This document shows positions 36,523 through 44,639 of a DNA stretch of 64,000 nucleotides, one piece after another. This DNA comes from Sherwoodlollariibacterium sp049275655. Its GTDB lineage: Bacteria > Omnitrophota > Gorgyraeia > Gygaellales > Profunditerraquicolaceae. Every line of letters starts with the position of its first letter. Within the stretch, counting starts at the first letter, position 1. A program made the translations under genes and the position numbers. Below the pieces are notes generated by a model. That model did no database searches. It had not been told where the DNA came from and saw only the letters and a list, made by a program, of their open reading frames with translations. The DNA is taken from positions 186,001-250,000 of the forward strand of contig JBASUY010000030.1 of the NCBI GenBank assembly GCA_049275655.1, given 5' to 3'.

Positions 36523-37788
36523 TTACTTCCTAAAGGTTTTCCCGGCGTAAACCGCCTCAGGCCCTAACTCCTCTTCAATCCTTAGGAGTTCATTGTATTT
36601 ACAGAGCCGATCAGTGCGCGAGAGCGAACCAGTCTTAATCTGCCCGCACCCTAACGCTACTGCCAAGTGTGCTATGGTAGTATCCTCTGTTTCACCTGAA
36701 CGGTGAGAGATAACTGCTTTATAATTATGTTTCTTTGCAATATTAACCGCCTCAATTGTTTCAGTAAGAGAACCTATCTGGTTTACCTTTACTAAGATAG
36801 CATTACCAATCTTCTCTGCTATGCCTTTTTTAAATATCTTCGGGTTAGTAACAAAAACGTCGTCCCCTACAAGCTGCATCTTATCCTTTAACTTCAAAGT
36901 CATCTCCTTCCAACCCTGCCAATCATGTTCTGAAAGCCCGTCTTCTATTGAGATAATGGGGTAGCTTTTTTGCCACTCTTCGTATAAACTTATTAAATCT
37001 GCCGCACTCTTTTGCGCGCCGTCAAACTGATACTTTCCGTCTTTGCAAAAAGAGCTCGCCGCGCAATCTAAAGCTAAAAACAAATCAACTCCCGGCTTAT
37101 ATCCTGATTTTTCAATTGCCTGAAGAATTAAATCTAATGCCTTACGGTTAGACTCTAAGTTAGGAGCAAAACCACCCTCATCCCCCACTGCAGTAGAGAG
37201 CTTGTTAGATTTAAGCAAAGACTTTAAGTTATGAAACACCTCGCAAGCCATACGCAACGCTTCGCTAAAATTAGGCGCTCCAACAGGCATAATCATAAAC
37301 TCCTGAATATCTAAATTATTATCCGCATGCATCCCGCCATTTAAGATATTCATCAAAGGGACAGGCAAAAGATTAGCCTTGCCTTGGCTTAAGAATTTAT
37401 ACAATGGCTTTTTTTCAAATACCGCCATTGCTTTAGCAACAGCCATAGAGACACCTAATATAGCATTGGCCCCTAAGTTCGCCTTATTCTCTGTCCCGTC
37501 TAATTTTATTAAAAGAGCATCAATCTCATTAAAATCAGGCACCAAACCCTCTATTTTTGAAGCTATTGTAGTATTAACATTTTCTACTGCCTTTAACACT
37601 CCTTTACCTAAATAACGCTTTGCATCCTTATCCCTTAACTCTAAGGCCTCATTATCCCCGGTTGAAGCTCCGGAAGGGACAGCTGCCCGGCCTAATACCC
37701 CATTATCTAGAATAACATCTACCTCTACCGTAGGATTACCTCTTGAATCAATTATCTCACGGGCTAAAACCTTTTTAATCTTTGCCAT
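36523..37788 (-). CDS. eno: Enolase
   Basis: A 421-residue glycolytic enzyme converting 2-phosphoglycerate to PEP. AREIIDSRGNPTVEVDV at the N-terminus, PSGASTG, GDEGGFAPNL, SIEDGLSEHDW and the C-terminal ISHRSGETEDTTIAHLAVA are diagnostic. The start is the ATG at 37788, behind AAGGAGG. A longer frame from 37848 lacks a ribosome site and passes the promoter, so it is rejected. Confidence 0.98.
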   Translation of the reverse strand: MAKIKKVLAREIIDSRGNPTVEVDVILDNGVLGRAAVPSGASTGDNEALELRDKDAKRYLGKGVLKAVENVNTTIASKIEGLVPDFNEIDALLIKLDGTENKANLGANAILGVSMAVAKAMAVFEKKPLYKFLSQGKANLLPVPLMNILNGGMHADNNLDIQEFMIMPVGAPNFSEALRMACEVFHNLKSLLKSNKLSTAVGDEGGFAPNLESNRKALDLILQAIEKSGYKPGVDLFLALDCAASSFCKDGKYQFDGAQKSAADLISLYEEWQKSYPIISIEDGLSEHDWQGWKEMTLKLKDKMQLVGDDVFVTNPKIFKKGIAEKIGNAILVKVNQIGSLTETIEAVNIAKKHNYKAVISHRSGETEDTTIAHLAVALGCGQIKTGSLSRTDRLCKYNELLRIEEELGPEAVYAGKTFRK

Positions 37789-37839
37789 TAGTATCCTCCT
37801 TAAAAAAGATATTCTGAATTGTTTTTTAGCAGGAAGTAT

Positions 37840-37867
37840 ATTATACATACCCTAAATACTACGTCAA
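37840..37867 (-). promoter_or_regulatory. Promoter of eno-ftsB
   Basis: Minus-strand -35 TTGACG (37862-37867), 16-nt spacer, -10 TATAAT (37840-37845). The leader is about 45 nt and ends in AAGGAGG before the eno ATG. Confidence 0.7.
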
Positions 37868-37890
37868 GGGAAATAAGCTTTTTACTCCCA

Positions 37891-37990
37891 AAAAAGATTG
37901 ACTAACCTAAGCGCTTGACAAAAAGGGGGACAGCTACTTTTAATAAAAAGTAGCTGTCCCCATCTTAATCAAAAAGGTTGACTAACTTAA
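37891..37990. repeat. 20-bp direct repeats flanking a palindrome in the eno/ftsH-like intergenic region
   Basis: aaaaagattgactaacctaa (37891-37910) recurs as aaaaaggttgactaacttaa (37971-37990), 18 of 20 identical and exactly 80 bp apart. The palindrome at 37926-37961 lies between them. The right copy contains the -35 of the FtsH-like gene promoter; the left copy contains the same TTGACT. Confidence 0.8.
37926..37961. repeat. Perfect 36-bp palindrome (dispersed element, copy 1)
   Basis: Perfect 16-bp arms, ggggacagctactttt (37926-37941) and aaaagtagctgtcccc (37946-37961), with a 4-nt AATA loop. The same core recurs at 47725-47760 and, as a half, at 1348-1356. It sits between the divergent eno and FtsH-like promoters, so it could act as an insulator-like bidirectional terminator or be a REP-type element. 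Confidence 0.85.
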
Positions 37991-38006
37991 ACCCTTATGC
38001 TATCTT
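37978..38006 (+). promoter_or_regulatory. Promoter of the FtsH-like gene
   Basis: -35 TTGACT (37978-37983), 17-nt spacer, -10 TATCTT (38001-38006). The leader of about 40 nt ends in CAGGAG before the ATG at 38054. Confidence 0.55.
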
Positions 38007-38053
38007 ACAACTAATAAAGTAATACCTACTTCCATAAACCTTCAGGAGATAAT

Positions 38054-39709
38054 ATGACTTGGAAAAAGTTTAAATTTCACCTTAAATTACATTGGATAAA
38101 AGTACTTGTTTCTATTATTCTTATTGCCTTAGCTATCTCACTTATCATCTTAATCATCAAAGGCATCCGCGCTTGGAACGAATCCGAATCTTACCTTAGA
38201 CAATCACAGTTAGCAATGATACCTTTGCAACTTTATCTACAGGTAGTAATGGCGCTTATCTTCGGCGTAGTTTATACCTTTATGTGGTATTGGCTCTTTA
38301 TGAAACGCGGAGCTCAATCCTTTACCCAAACAAGCAAAAAATCAGTAGCCGGAGAGAGTGTCGGAATTACTTGGGATGATGTAATCGGAATGGATGAGGC
38401 CAAAGAAGAGGCATTAGAGGTAGTTAAGCTTATCAAAGACCGCGCTCAACTACAGCGTATCGGAGGAAAAATTTTAAGGGGTATCCTTATGCTCGGTCCT
38501 CCGGGATGTGGCAAGACTTACCTTGCTAAGGCAATCGCTACCGAAGCAAAACTCCCATTTATAACTATGTCCGGCTCTGAGTTTGTAGAGATGTTTGTGG
38601 GTGTTGGTGCAGGCAGGATACGCTCGCTATTTAAGCGCGCCCAACAATTAGCAGAATTAGAAGGAGGATGCCTAATATTTATTGACGAGATTGATGCAGT
38701 AGGAGCACAACGGGCTATGGATAAAGGCTTTGGAGGCACAACAGAACATAATACTACATTAAACCAGCTCTTAGTAGAGATGGACGGCTTAAAAGAAAAA
38801 GATTATAATATCGTCCTTATCGGCGCAACTAACGCCCAAGAAAAAGTCCTGGATGAAGCGCTCCTTAGGCCCGGAAGGTTTGACCGTAAAATATACGTGG
38901 ATAAGCCAAACCTTGATGACCGGCAAAAATTATTCTCTTATTACTTAAGTAAAGTAAAATACGACCCGCAAGACCTTAAAATTGAGCGCCTCGCCCGTAT
39001 TACTGTAGGCCAAAGCCCTGCTGATATCGCTAATATAGTCAGAGAAGCTGCCTTAATAACTGTGCGTAAAAATAAAACAGCAATATCAATGAAGGAGATA
39101 GACGAGGCCAGAGAAAGGGCGGCTTTAGGCATTAAACGCAGGATAAGGCTAAGTCAAAAAGAAAAACTCCAAACCGCTTATCATGAGGCAGGCCATGCAA
39201 TAACCACCTATTTTTTTGCTCCTACTCAAGATGTCTTTAAGGTCACCATTACCCCACGCGGCCCAACAGGTGGAGTTACCTGGACTCCGGAGAGAGAGGA
39301 TACTTTCATTAAGGACTCTGACAGCCTCTTAAGCCAGATTAAAGTCTGCTTAGGCTCATACGCGGCAGAAAAAATTAAATACAACGCAACTACAACCGGC
39401 GTATATCAAGACTTCTCAACTGCTATGTATTATGCCCATCAAATGGTCTGGGTTTGCGGTATGGGGCGCTCCGGGTTATTAGGCAACTGGGAGATAAACA
39501 ATAACTTATCTGAAGAGATAAAGTCTATCCTTGATAAAGATGTCCAGCATATACTCAAAACCTGCCTTGACGAAGTTACCGAACTTTTAAAAAAAGAGGA
39601 ACCGCTTATGGATAAGTTAGCCCAAGAGCTACTTGCCAAAGAAGAGCTTAATTATGACGAGATTGAAGCTATTTTCAAAGAATTCGGCAAAACGCGCCCT
39701 TCTTTTTAG
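38054..39709 (+). CDS. FtsH-like AAA+ zinc metalloprotease with very short periplasmic loop
   Basis: A 551-residue membrane ATPase-protease. Two membrane helices (about 17-37 and 60-83) flank a loop of only about 22 residues, so the periplasmic FtsH_ext domain is missing. The AAA module is complete: Walker A GPPGCGKT (148-155), pore loop FVGVGAGR near 181-188, Walker B LIFIDEID (207-214) and second region of homology LRPGRFDR (271-278). The M41 protease domain has HEAGH (377-381) and the third zinc ligand D453 in TTGVYQDF. It probably degrades membrane or misfolded proteins with altered adaptor contacts. A classical ftsH may exist elsewhere. The next gene overlaps its 3' end. Confidence 0.9.
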   Translation: MTWKKFKFHLKLHWIKVLVSIILIALAISLIILIIKGIRAWNESESYLRQSQLAMIPLQLYLQVVMALIFGVVYTFMWYWLFMKRGAQSFTQTSKKSVAGESVGITWDDVIGMDEAKEEALEVVKLIKDRAQLQRIGGKILRGILMLGPPGCGKTYLAKAIATEAKLPFITMSGSEFVEMFVGVGAGRIRSLFKRAQQLAELEGGCLIFIDEIDAVGAQRAMDKGFGGTTEHNTTLNQLLVEMDGLKEKDYNIVLIGATNAQEKVLDEALLRPGRFDRKIYVDKPNLDDRQKLFSYYLSKVKYDPQDLKIERLARITVGQSPADIANIVREAALITVRKNKTAISMKEIDEARERAALGIKRRIRLSQKEKLQTAYHEAGHAITTYFFAPTQDVFKVTITPRGPTGGVTWTPEREDTFIKDSDSLLSQIKVCLGSYAAEKIKYNATTTGVYQDFSTAMYYAHQMVWVCGMGRSGLLGNWEINNNLSEEIKSILDKDVQHILKTCLDEVTELLKKEEPLMDKLAQELLAKEELNYDEIEAIFKEFGKTRPSF

Positions 39710-40553
39710 CCTATTATTAATATATGCTCTTGCGCTTTCAGGATGTACTTCATCTACCCTGCCTACTTACCCGAAAGAATCAATACCCCAGGCTATAGAA
39801 GATATCTGTAAAAAAGAATATGGATTTGAAATAAAAGCACAGATTATTAAATCCACCCTCTGGGTATACCTACCTATTCCGGAGGGGACTATTGAAACAG
39901 CAGATAAACCACAAAAATCCATTGAACGCTTTTTAATAGAAGAGAACAATGTAGATTTAAATGACAGCTTGCTTCTTGCTAAATACCTGATTAAACCAAT
40001 CCCCGAAGAAGAGAAATTCCAAGAGATGAAATATAAAAAAGAGGTATTTGAAAAAATAAGCAATATTTGGAAGGCCTTACGAAGAGTATTATTCAGTATG
40101 GAAGAACCTGAAAAAAATAGCCCCAAGTTTTTCGTTATTATTATCGCAGATACTATGCACGGATTTATTATTAAAGATATTCTTTACTACCTTGATTTTA
40201 AAAAAGTCTCTTACGGATTAATCTCTTGGGAAGAATATCAACACCGTATAATTCAAGAAGTAGAATTAGCCCCGCAGGTAACCGGAGATTTATCCGGAGA
40301 TTCAATAGAATACCGCAACATTTCTCTGCAAGAGTTTATACTAAAACAGATCCAACATAGGATAAAGTTTAAATTTCAAAAGCCCGAGGCGGAAAAAGAC
40401 GCGGATACGGATAAAGAGGTATTAAAAATTATCCGCTATACATTGAATATCTACGGGTTTAAGGATTTCTCAAGTTTGATACTGGAAAATCTATTGACGG
40501 GAAAAAAAATTATTTTCAATCAAGCAGCAGCGCTTTCTGCAGTTAGCGATTAA
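39654..40553 (+). CDS. Predicted lipoprotein of unknown function
   Basis: About 299 residues with a lipoprotein signal: a Lys/Arg-rich N-terminus, a hydrophobic core and the lipobox LSGC near residue 31. The mature part is mixed alpha/beta with many Glu and Lys, and no enzyme motif I recognise. I chose the ATG at 39654; a TTG at 39633 would add seven residues. The start lies inside the last 56 nt of the FtsH-like gene, so the two are co-translated and may act together at the inner membrane (inference). Its 3' end overlaps the convergent purN by 11 nt. Confidence 0.6.
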   Translation: MTRLKLFSKNSAKRALLFSLLLIYALALSGCTSSTLPTYPKESIPQAIEDICKKEYGFEIKAQIIKSTLWVYLPIPEGTIETADKPQKSIERFLIEENNVDLNDSLLLAKYLIKPIPEEEKFQEMKYKKEVFEKISNIWKALRRVLFSMEEPEKNSPKFFVIIIADTMHGFIIKDILYYLDFKKVSYGLISWEEYQHRIIQEVELAPQVTGDLSGDSIEYRNISLQEFILKQIQHRIKFKFQKPEAEKDADTDKEVLKIIRYTLNIYGFKDFSSLILENLLTGKKIIFNQAAALSAVSD

Positions 40554-41148
40554 CGATTAAAACCTTTCTATCCCTTATCTTAAGCTTCTTATTAATAAAT
40601 AGCCTTACTGCCTCAGGATAAATTTTATGCTCAAGCTTATGTATTTTTTTCTCTAAAGAAGCAAGGCTCTCAGCCTCTTTTATCTTAACCTCTCTTTGTA
40701 AGATTATCGGCCCATGGTCCATCTTCTCATCTACAAAATGCACGGTAACCCCGGTAACCTTAACGCCATAATTAAATGCGTCCTTTATCGCCTGCGCTCC
40801 CTTAAAAGCAGGCAATAGCGACGGATGAATATTGATAATTTTATTTTTATAGGCCAAGACTAACCTTGGACTTAAAATCCGCATAAACCCTGCTAATAGG
40901 ATAAGCTCTATTCTATTATCCTTTAAATGCCTTATTATCCTATCTTCTAATGATTTCTTAGTAGGATATAGCCGAGGGTCTATTAAAGCGGTTTTAACCT
41001 TAAGCCTCTTTGCCTTAAAAATTACCGGAGCAGAAGGATTGTCAGAAAGCATAAGCGCAAGGTTAGCTTTGATCTTCCCGGACCTTACTGCCTTAGCTAT
41101 CGCCTCAAAATTACTCCCTCTCCCCGAAGCAAAAACCGCTATATTCAA
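40543..41148 (-). CDS. purN: Phosphoribosylglycinamide formyltransferase
   Basis: A 201-residue folate-dependent GAR transformylase. ASGRGSNFEAI at the N-terminus, INIHPSLLPAFKGAQAI with the catalytic Asn/His, and GVTVHFVDEKMDHGPIILQ are diagnostic. It uses 10-formyl-THF in the third step of purine synthesis. It is downstream of rnfB on the same strand, separated from the main pur cluster by about 16 kb. The Shine-Dalgarno lies in a short repeat at 41154-41186. Confidence 0.96.
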   Translation of the reverse strand: MNIAVFASGRGSNFEAIAKAVRSGKIKANLALMLSDNPSAPVIFKAKRLKVKTALIDPRLYPTKKSLEDRIIRHLKDNRIELILLAGFMRILSPRLVLAYKNKIINIHPSLLPAFKGAQAIKDAFNYGVKVTGVTVHFVDEKMDHGPIILQREVKIKEAESLASLEKKIHKLEHKIYPEAVRLFINKKLKIRDRKVLIVNR

Positions 41149-41153
41149 TCCCC

Positions 41154-41186
41154 CTCCTAGCTACTGACTACTAACTCCTAGCTACT
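41154..41186. repeat. 12-bp direct repeat across the rnfB stop and purN leader
   Basis: ctcctagctact occurs at 41154-41165 and 41175-41186, 9 bp apart. The right copy contains the rnfB stop codon (complement of cta) and the left copy supplies the AGGAG before the purN ATG. Confidence 0.6.
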
Positions 41187-41969
41187 TTTTCCCTTGATAA
41201 CCTTCACAGGACAAACCTTAATACACTCTCCGCAAGAAGTACACTTATTATAGTCTATTACCGCAACATTGTCTATTACGTGTATCGCGTCAAACTTACA
41301 AGCGCGCTCGCAGAGCTTACAGGCGATACATCCTACAGGACAAACTACCCTTGTATCCTTTCCGGCATCATGAGAACTACAGGCAACAAAAACAGTATGC
41401 GTCACAGGAACAAGGCTAAATAACTGTTTAGGACAAGCCTCAACGCATTTATTGCACGCCTTACATTTATCTTTATCCACAATCGGCAAACCATCTTTAG
41501 AGATTTTAATCGCATCAAAAGGGCATGCCTTCACACAAGTTCCAAAACCTAAACACCCATATACGCAATTCTTTTGTCCCCCTAAAACTAAATTAGCCGC
41601 AACGCAATCCTCTATGCCGTTATAAATAAATCTATTCCCTACCTTAACTCCACCTGCGCAATGTAATGTTGCTACCCTCTTAACGCTCTTTTTAAACTCA
41701 ACCCCTAAAATTTTAGAAATCTCAATCTTGCTATCTTCTCCGGCAACAGTGCATTTATCTATGCCACACTTTCCTTCTGCCAATGCCTCAGCTAAACCAG
41801 AGCACCCCCCCATCCCACATGCACCACAATTAGCGCCGGGTAGGCTATCTTGAATCTTATCTAATTTAGGGTTAGAAGAGACGCAAAACTTCTTAGCCGC
41901 CAATGAAAGCCCCACACCGAATAAAACCCCTAAACTGCCTAAAGCTATTATCGGATAGAGTATCGTCAT
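41178..41969 (-). CDS. rnfB: Rnf complex subunit B (iron-sulfur electron-transfer protein)
   Basis: A 263-residue subunit with an N-terminal membrane helix, a CGACGMGGC cluster motif near residues 47-55, a following lone Cys, and several ferredoxin-type C-x2-C-x2-C-x3-CP motifs in the C-terminal half. RnfB receives electrons from ferredoxin and passes them to the membrane subunits. It is the last rnf gene here, 3 nt after rnfA, with purN next. Confidence 0.95.
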   Translation of the reverse strand: MTILYPIIALGSLGVLFGVGLSLAAKKFCVSSNPKLDKIQDSLPGANCGACGMGGCSGLAEALAEGKCGIDKCTVAGEDSKIEISKILGVEFKKSVKRVATLHCAGGVKVGNRFIYNGIEDCVAANLVLGGQKNCVYGCLGFGTCVKACPFDAIKISKDGLPIVDKDKCKACNKCVEACPKQLFSLVPVTHTVFVACSSHDAGKDTRVVCPVGCIACKLCERACKFDAIHVIDNVAVIDYNKCTSCGECIKVCPVKVIKGKSS

Positions 41970-41972
41970 CGT

Positions 41973-42581
41973 TTAAAATTTAAACCCGCTAAAGCCCATA
42001 AAAGAAAGACTCATAATCGCAGCAACTATAAAAGCAATAGGAATCCCTTTCATACTTAAAGGAGTATCATTTAATTCCAACCTCTCGCGGATACCGGACA
42101 TAAGCAGAAGCGCTACACAAAACCCTACTCCTGCAAAAAAAGCTTGGGCAACTGAAAAGAGCACTCCAGAAAAAATAGAAACCCCGGGGATAAAAAAATC
42201 GTCTATATTTAATATTGTAACCCCTAAAACAGCGCAATTAGTTGTGATAAGCGGCAGGTAAATCCCCAATGCCTTATACAAAGCAGGAGAAAGCTTTCTA
42301 ATGACCATCTCAATAAACTGCACAAAGGCAGCGATGATAAGGATAAAAAATATCGTTCTTAAGTATACTATATCCAACGGGACTAAAACAAATGCATAGA
42401 TTAAAGATGTAATCAAGGCAGACAAGACCATAACAAAGACAACCGCAACCCCCATAGAAAAAGCTGCCCTTGTATTACGGGATACCCCTAAAAACGGGCA
42501 TAACCCTAAAAACTTAGAGAGTATAAAATTATTTATAAAGACCATGCTTATGGCTATTGATATAATTTTACTTATCTGCAT
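41973..42581 (-). CDS. rnfA: Rnf complex membrane subunit A
   Basis: A 202-residue polytopic membrane protein with about six helices. FINNFILSKFLGLCPFLGVS near the N-terminus and the repeated pseudo-twofold layout (TTNCAVLGV) match RnfA/NqrE, which bind a membrane [2Fe-2S] cluster between RnfA and RnfE through conserved Cys residues. It is 11 nt downstream of rnfE. Confidence 0.95.
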   Translation of the reverse strand: MQISKIISIAISMVFINNFILSKFLGLCPFLGVSRNTRAAFSMGVAVVFVMVLSALITSLIYAFVLVPLDIVYLRTIFFILIIAAFVQFIEMVIRKLSPALYKALGIYLPLITTNCAVLGVTILNIDDFFIPGVSIFSGVLFSVAQAFFAGVGFCVALLLMSGIRERLELNDTPLSMKGIPIAFIVAAIMSLSFMGFSGFKF

Positions 42582-42592
42582 TTTATCTCCAT

Positions 42593-43186
42593 TTATTTTT
42601 TAGTTATCCCTAAGATCCTGCTTAAGGCAATCAAAAGCCCCATTGTGAGAAGCGCTCCAGGAGCTAAAATCATAACAAGGATAAACTCATTATTTTTTAA
42701 AAACCCAAAGCCTAATATACTCCCCGAGCCTAAAAGCTCTCTAATAAAAGCGATAATACTTAAACCTAAAGTAAAGCCTACCCCCATTCCTAACCCGTCA
42801 AAGATAGAAGGCAAGACTCTATTGCGCGAAGCAAATGCCTCTGCCCGCGCCATGATAATACAATTAACTACAATCAAAGGTATAAATATGCCTAAGGATT
42901 TACCTAATGCCGGTAAGTAAGCCTTAATCATAAGCTCGCAAAGAGTAACAAAAGTAGCGATGATGACTATATATGCCGGAAGACGTATCCTTGCAGGAAT
43001 AAAATTGCGCAAACCGGAGATTATCATATTAGAAAAGACTAATACAAATGTTGCAGCTATCCCCATACCTAAGGCATTAAATAACGAAGTAGATACTGCC
43101 AAGGTCGGGCATAAGCCTAAGATTAACCCAAATGTAGGATTAAGTATAGTTATGCCTTTAGTAAATTCTTTAATTAAGCTCTTCAT
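42593..43186 (-). CDS. rnfE: Rnf complex membrane subunit E
   Basis: A 197-residue polytopic membrane protein paralogous to RnfA. NPTFGLILGLCPTLAVSTS and LIVVNCIIMARAEAFAS carry the conserved Cys-containing half-helices. It matches RnfE/NqrD in length and sits 6 nt after rnfD. Confidence 0.95.
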   Translation of the reverse strand: MKSLIKEFTKGITILNPTFGLILGLCPTLAVSTSLFNALGMGIAATFVLVFSNMIISGLRNFIPARIRLPAYIVIIATFVTLCELMIKAYLPALGKSLGIFIPLIVVNCIIMARAEAFASRNRVLPSIFDGLGMGVGFTLGLSIIAFIRELLGSGSILGFGFLKNNEFILVMILAPGALLTMGLLIALSRILGITKK

Positions 43187-43192
43187 ATTTTT

Positions 43193-44131
43193 TTAAGTCC
43201 CGTAAATCCTCGGGCGCATATACCGGTCAATCATAGGAGTTGCCGCATTCATTATAAGTATGGCGTATGATACCCCTTCTGGATAGCCTCCCCAAAACCT
43301 GATAACAACAGTAATAATCCCGCATCCTATGCCAAATACAACCTGCCCCTTGCGGGTCAAAGGAGAAGTAACATAATCCGTAGCCATAAAAAACGCTCCT
43401 AATATCAACCCTCCTGATAAGATCCCGGATAGCCAATCCCCGGTAAATAAAGGCTTTGCCCCAAATATATAAGACAATAACCCCGTAGTAAATATATAAG
43501 TAAAGGGTATATGCCAAGAGATATATCCTCTTATCAAAAGAAATACCGCTCCGATTAATAAAGCCAAAATACACACCTCTCCTATACAACCCGGGCGGTT
43601 GCCTAAAAATAAATCTAAGTAAGAGATACCCTCAAGCGCTTTACCTTCGGTTAAAGAAGCTAAAGGTGTGGCAGAGGTGAGCGCATCATAATTAAAAGGC
43701 TTAGTAAAAGTAGTCATATATTTTGGCCAAGATGCCATAAGAAAAACCCTACCTACAAGCGCAGGGTTAAATATATTCTGCCCTAACCCTCCAAAGACCT
43801 GTTTACCTATGGCGATAGAGAATACCGAACCTATAATAGGAAGCCAAAGGGGGGCTTCTGATGGCAAATTGTAAGCTAATAATAAACCGGTAAGCACAGC
43901 GCTACCGTCATAGATAGCTATCTTTCTTTTTGTAAGTTTTTGCAAGATATACTCGGTTAAGACTGCCGCGGTTATGCTTAAGGCTATTGACCATAGCGCC
44001 TTAATCCCAAATATAAAAACCCCGGCTAAGCCTGCAGGAATTAGGCTTAAAGTAACCAACCACATAGTCCTTTGAACAGACTCTTTTTTATGTAGATGCG
44101 GCGCGGTATTAACTAATAAATTATCTTTCAT
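43193..44131 (-). CDS. rnfD: Rnf complex membrane subunit D (flavin-binding)
   Basis: A 312-residue polytopic membrane protein with the covalent-FMN motif SATPL at 153-157 (flavin Thr155), plus GGLGQNIFNPALVG and late GYPEGVSYAILIMNA. It matches RnfD/NqrB. Its ATG overlaps rnfG by 11 nt. Here it comes after rnfG rather than before, unlike the common C-D-G-E-A-B order. Confidence 0.95.
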   Translation of the reverse strand: MKDNLLVNTAPHLHKKESVQRTMWLVTLSLIPAGLAGVFIFGIKALWSIALSITAAVLTEYILQKLTKRKIAIYDGSAVLTGLLLAYNLPSEAPLWLPIIGSVFSIAIGKQVFGGLGQNIFNPALVGRVFLMASWPKYMTTFTKPFNYDALTSATPLASLTEGKALEGISYLDLFLGNRPGCIGEVCILALLIGAVFLLIRGYISWHIPFTYIFTTGLLSYIFGAKPLFTGDWLSGILSGGLILGAFFMATDYVTSPLTRKGQVVFGIGCGIITVVIRFWGGYPEGVSYAILIMNAATPMIDRYMRPRIYGT

Positions 44132-44639
44132 CCCTCACCTTTAATTTTACCTCTTCTGCTTTCTTTTTTACTGAATCTATAACCGCCTTAGAAGAAATTG
44201 TTGCTCCGGTAATCGCCTCTACCTTAGATAAATCGCTTACCCCCTTAAAGCGGTTAGTAAAATCATCCGCGACAATGCGCGAGCCTAATCCCGGAGTCTC
44301 ATTGTGGGATAATACCTTTATCGCAGTAATCTCTCCACTTTTTAAAATCCCTGCTATTGTCTTTACCTCTCCGGAGTAACCCCTCTCTATTGCCTTAAAA
44401 GCATACCCTAATAACTCTCCCTTTGCGTCAAATGCCTTATAGTAGTCTATTTCACTACCCTCCTTTACCTCCTCAAACCTACCTGCCAAAGGAAAGACAG
44501 CTTTTAAGCTTAACTCCTCTTCTAACTTCTCCTGCGCTAATATCTTTGGCTTTGTCAGGATATCTGCCCAAGCTAATAACCCTGCGGCTACAATACATAT
44601 AAACCCTAAGATAAAACCAAATTTAAACGTCTCTTTCAT
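44121..44639 (-). CDS. rnfG: Rnf complex subunit G (FMN-binding)
   Basis: A 172-residue protein with one N-terminal membrane helix (about 7-25) and a periplasmic FMN-binding domain. HNETPGLGSR is at 112-121 and the covalent flavin motif TGATISS at 144-150 (Thr147). It overlaps rnfC by 4 nt and rnfD by 11 nt. Confidence 0.95.
   Translation of the reverse strand: MKETFKFGFILGFICIVAAGLLAWADILTKPKILAQEKLEEELSLKAVFPLAGRFEEVKEGSEIDYYKAFDAKGELLGYAFKAIERGYSGEVKTIAGILKSGEITAIKVLSHNETPGLGSRIVADDFTNRFKGVSDLSKVEAITGATISSKAVIDSVKKKAEEVKLKVRDER

Noticed and set aside
37789..37848. Longer enolase start giving 20 extra residues
   Set aside because: It would begin within the promoter region and lacks a ribosome site, whereas AAGGAGG precedes the ATG at 37788.
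37891..37990. Palindrome plus direct repeats as a complete insertion sequence
   Set aside because: There is no transposase and the flanking repeats are 20 bp and imperfect, longer than usual target duplications.
43227..43589. 120-codon frame on the minus strand inside rnfD, in another frame
   Set aside because: RnfD is complete and carries its flavin motif; the other frame is Tyr/Ile-rich shadow sequence.
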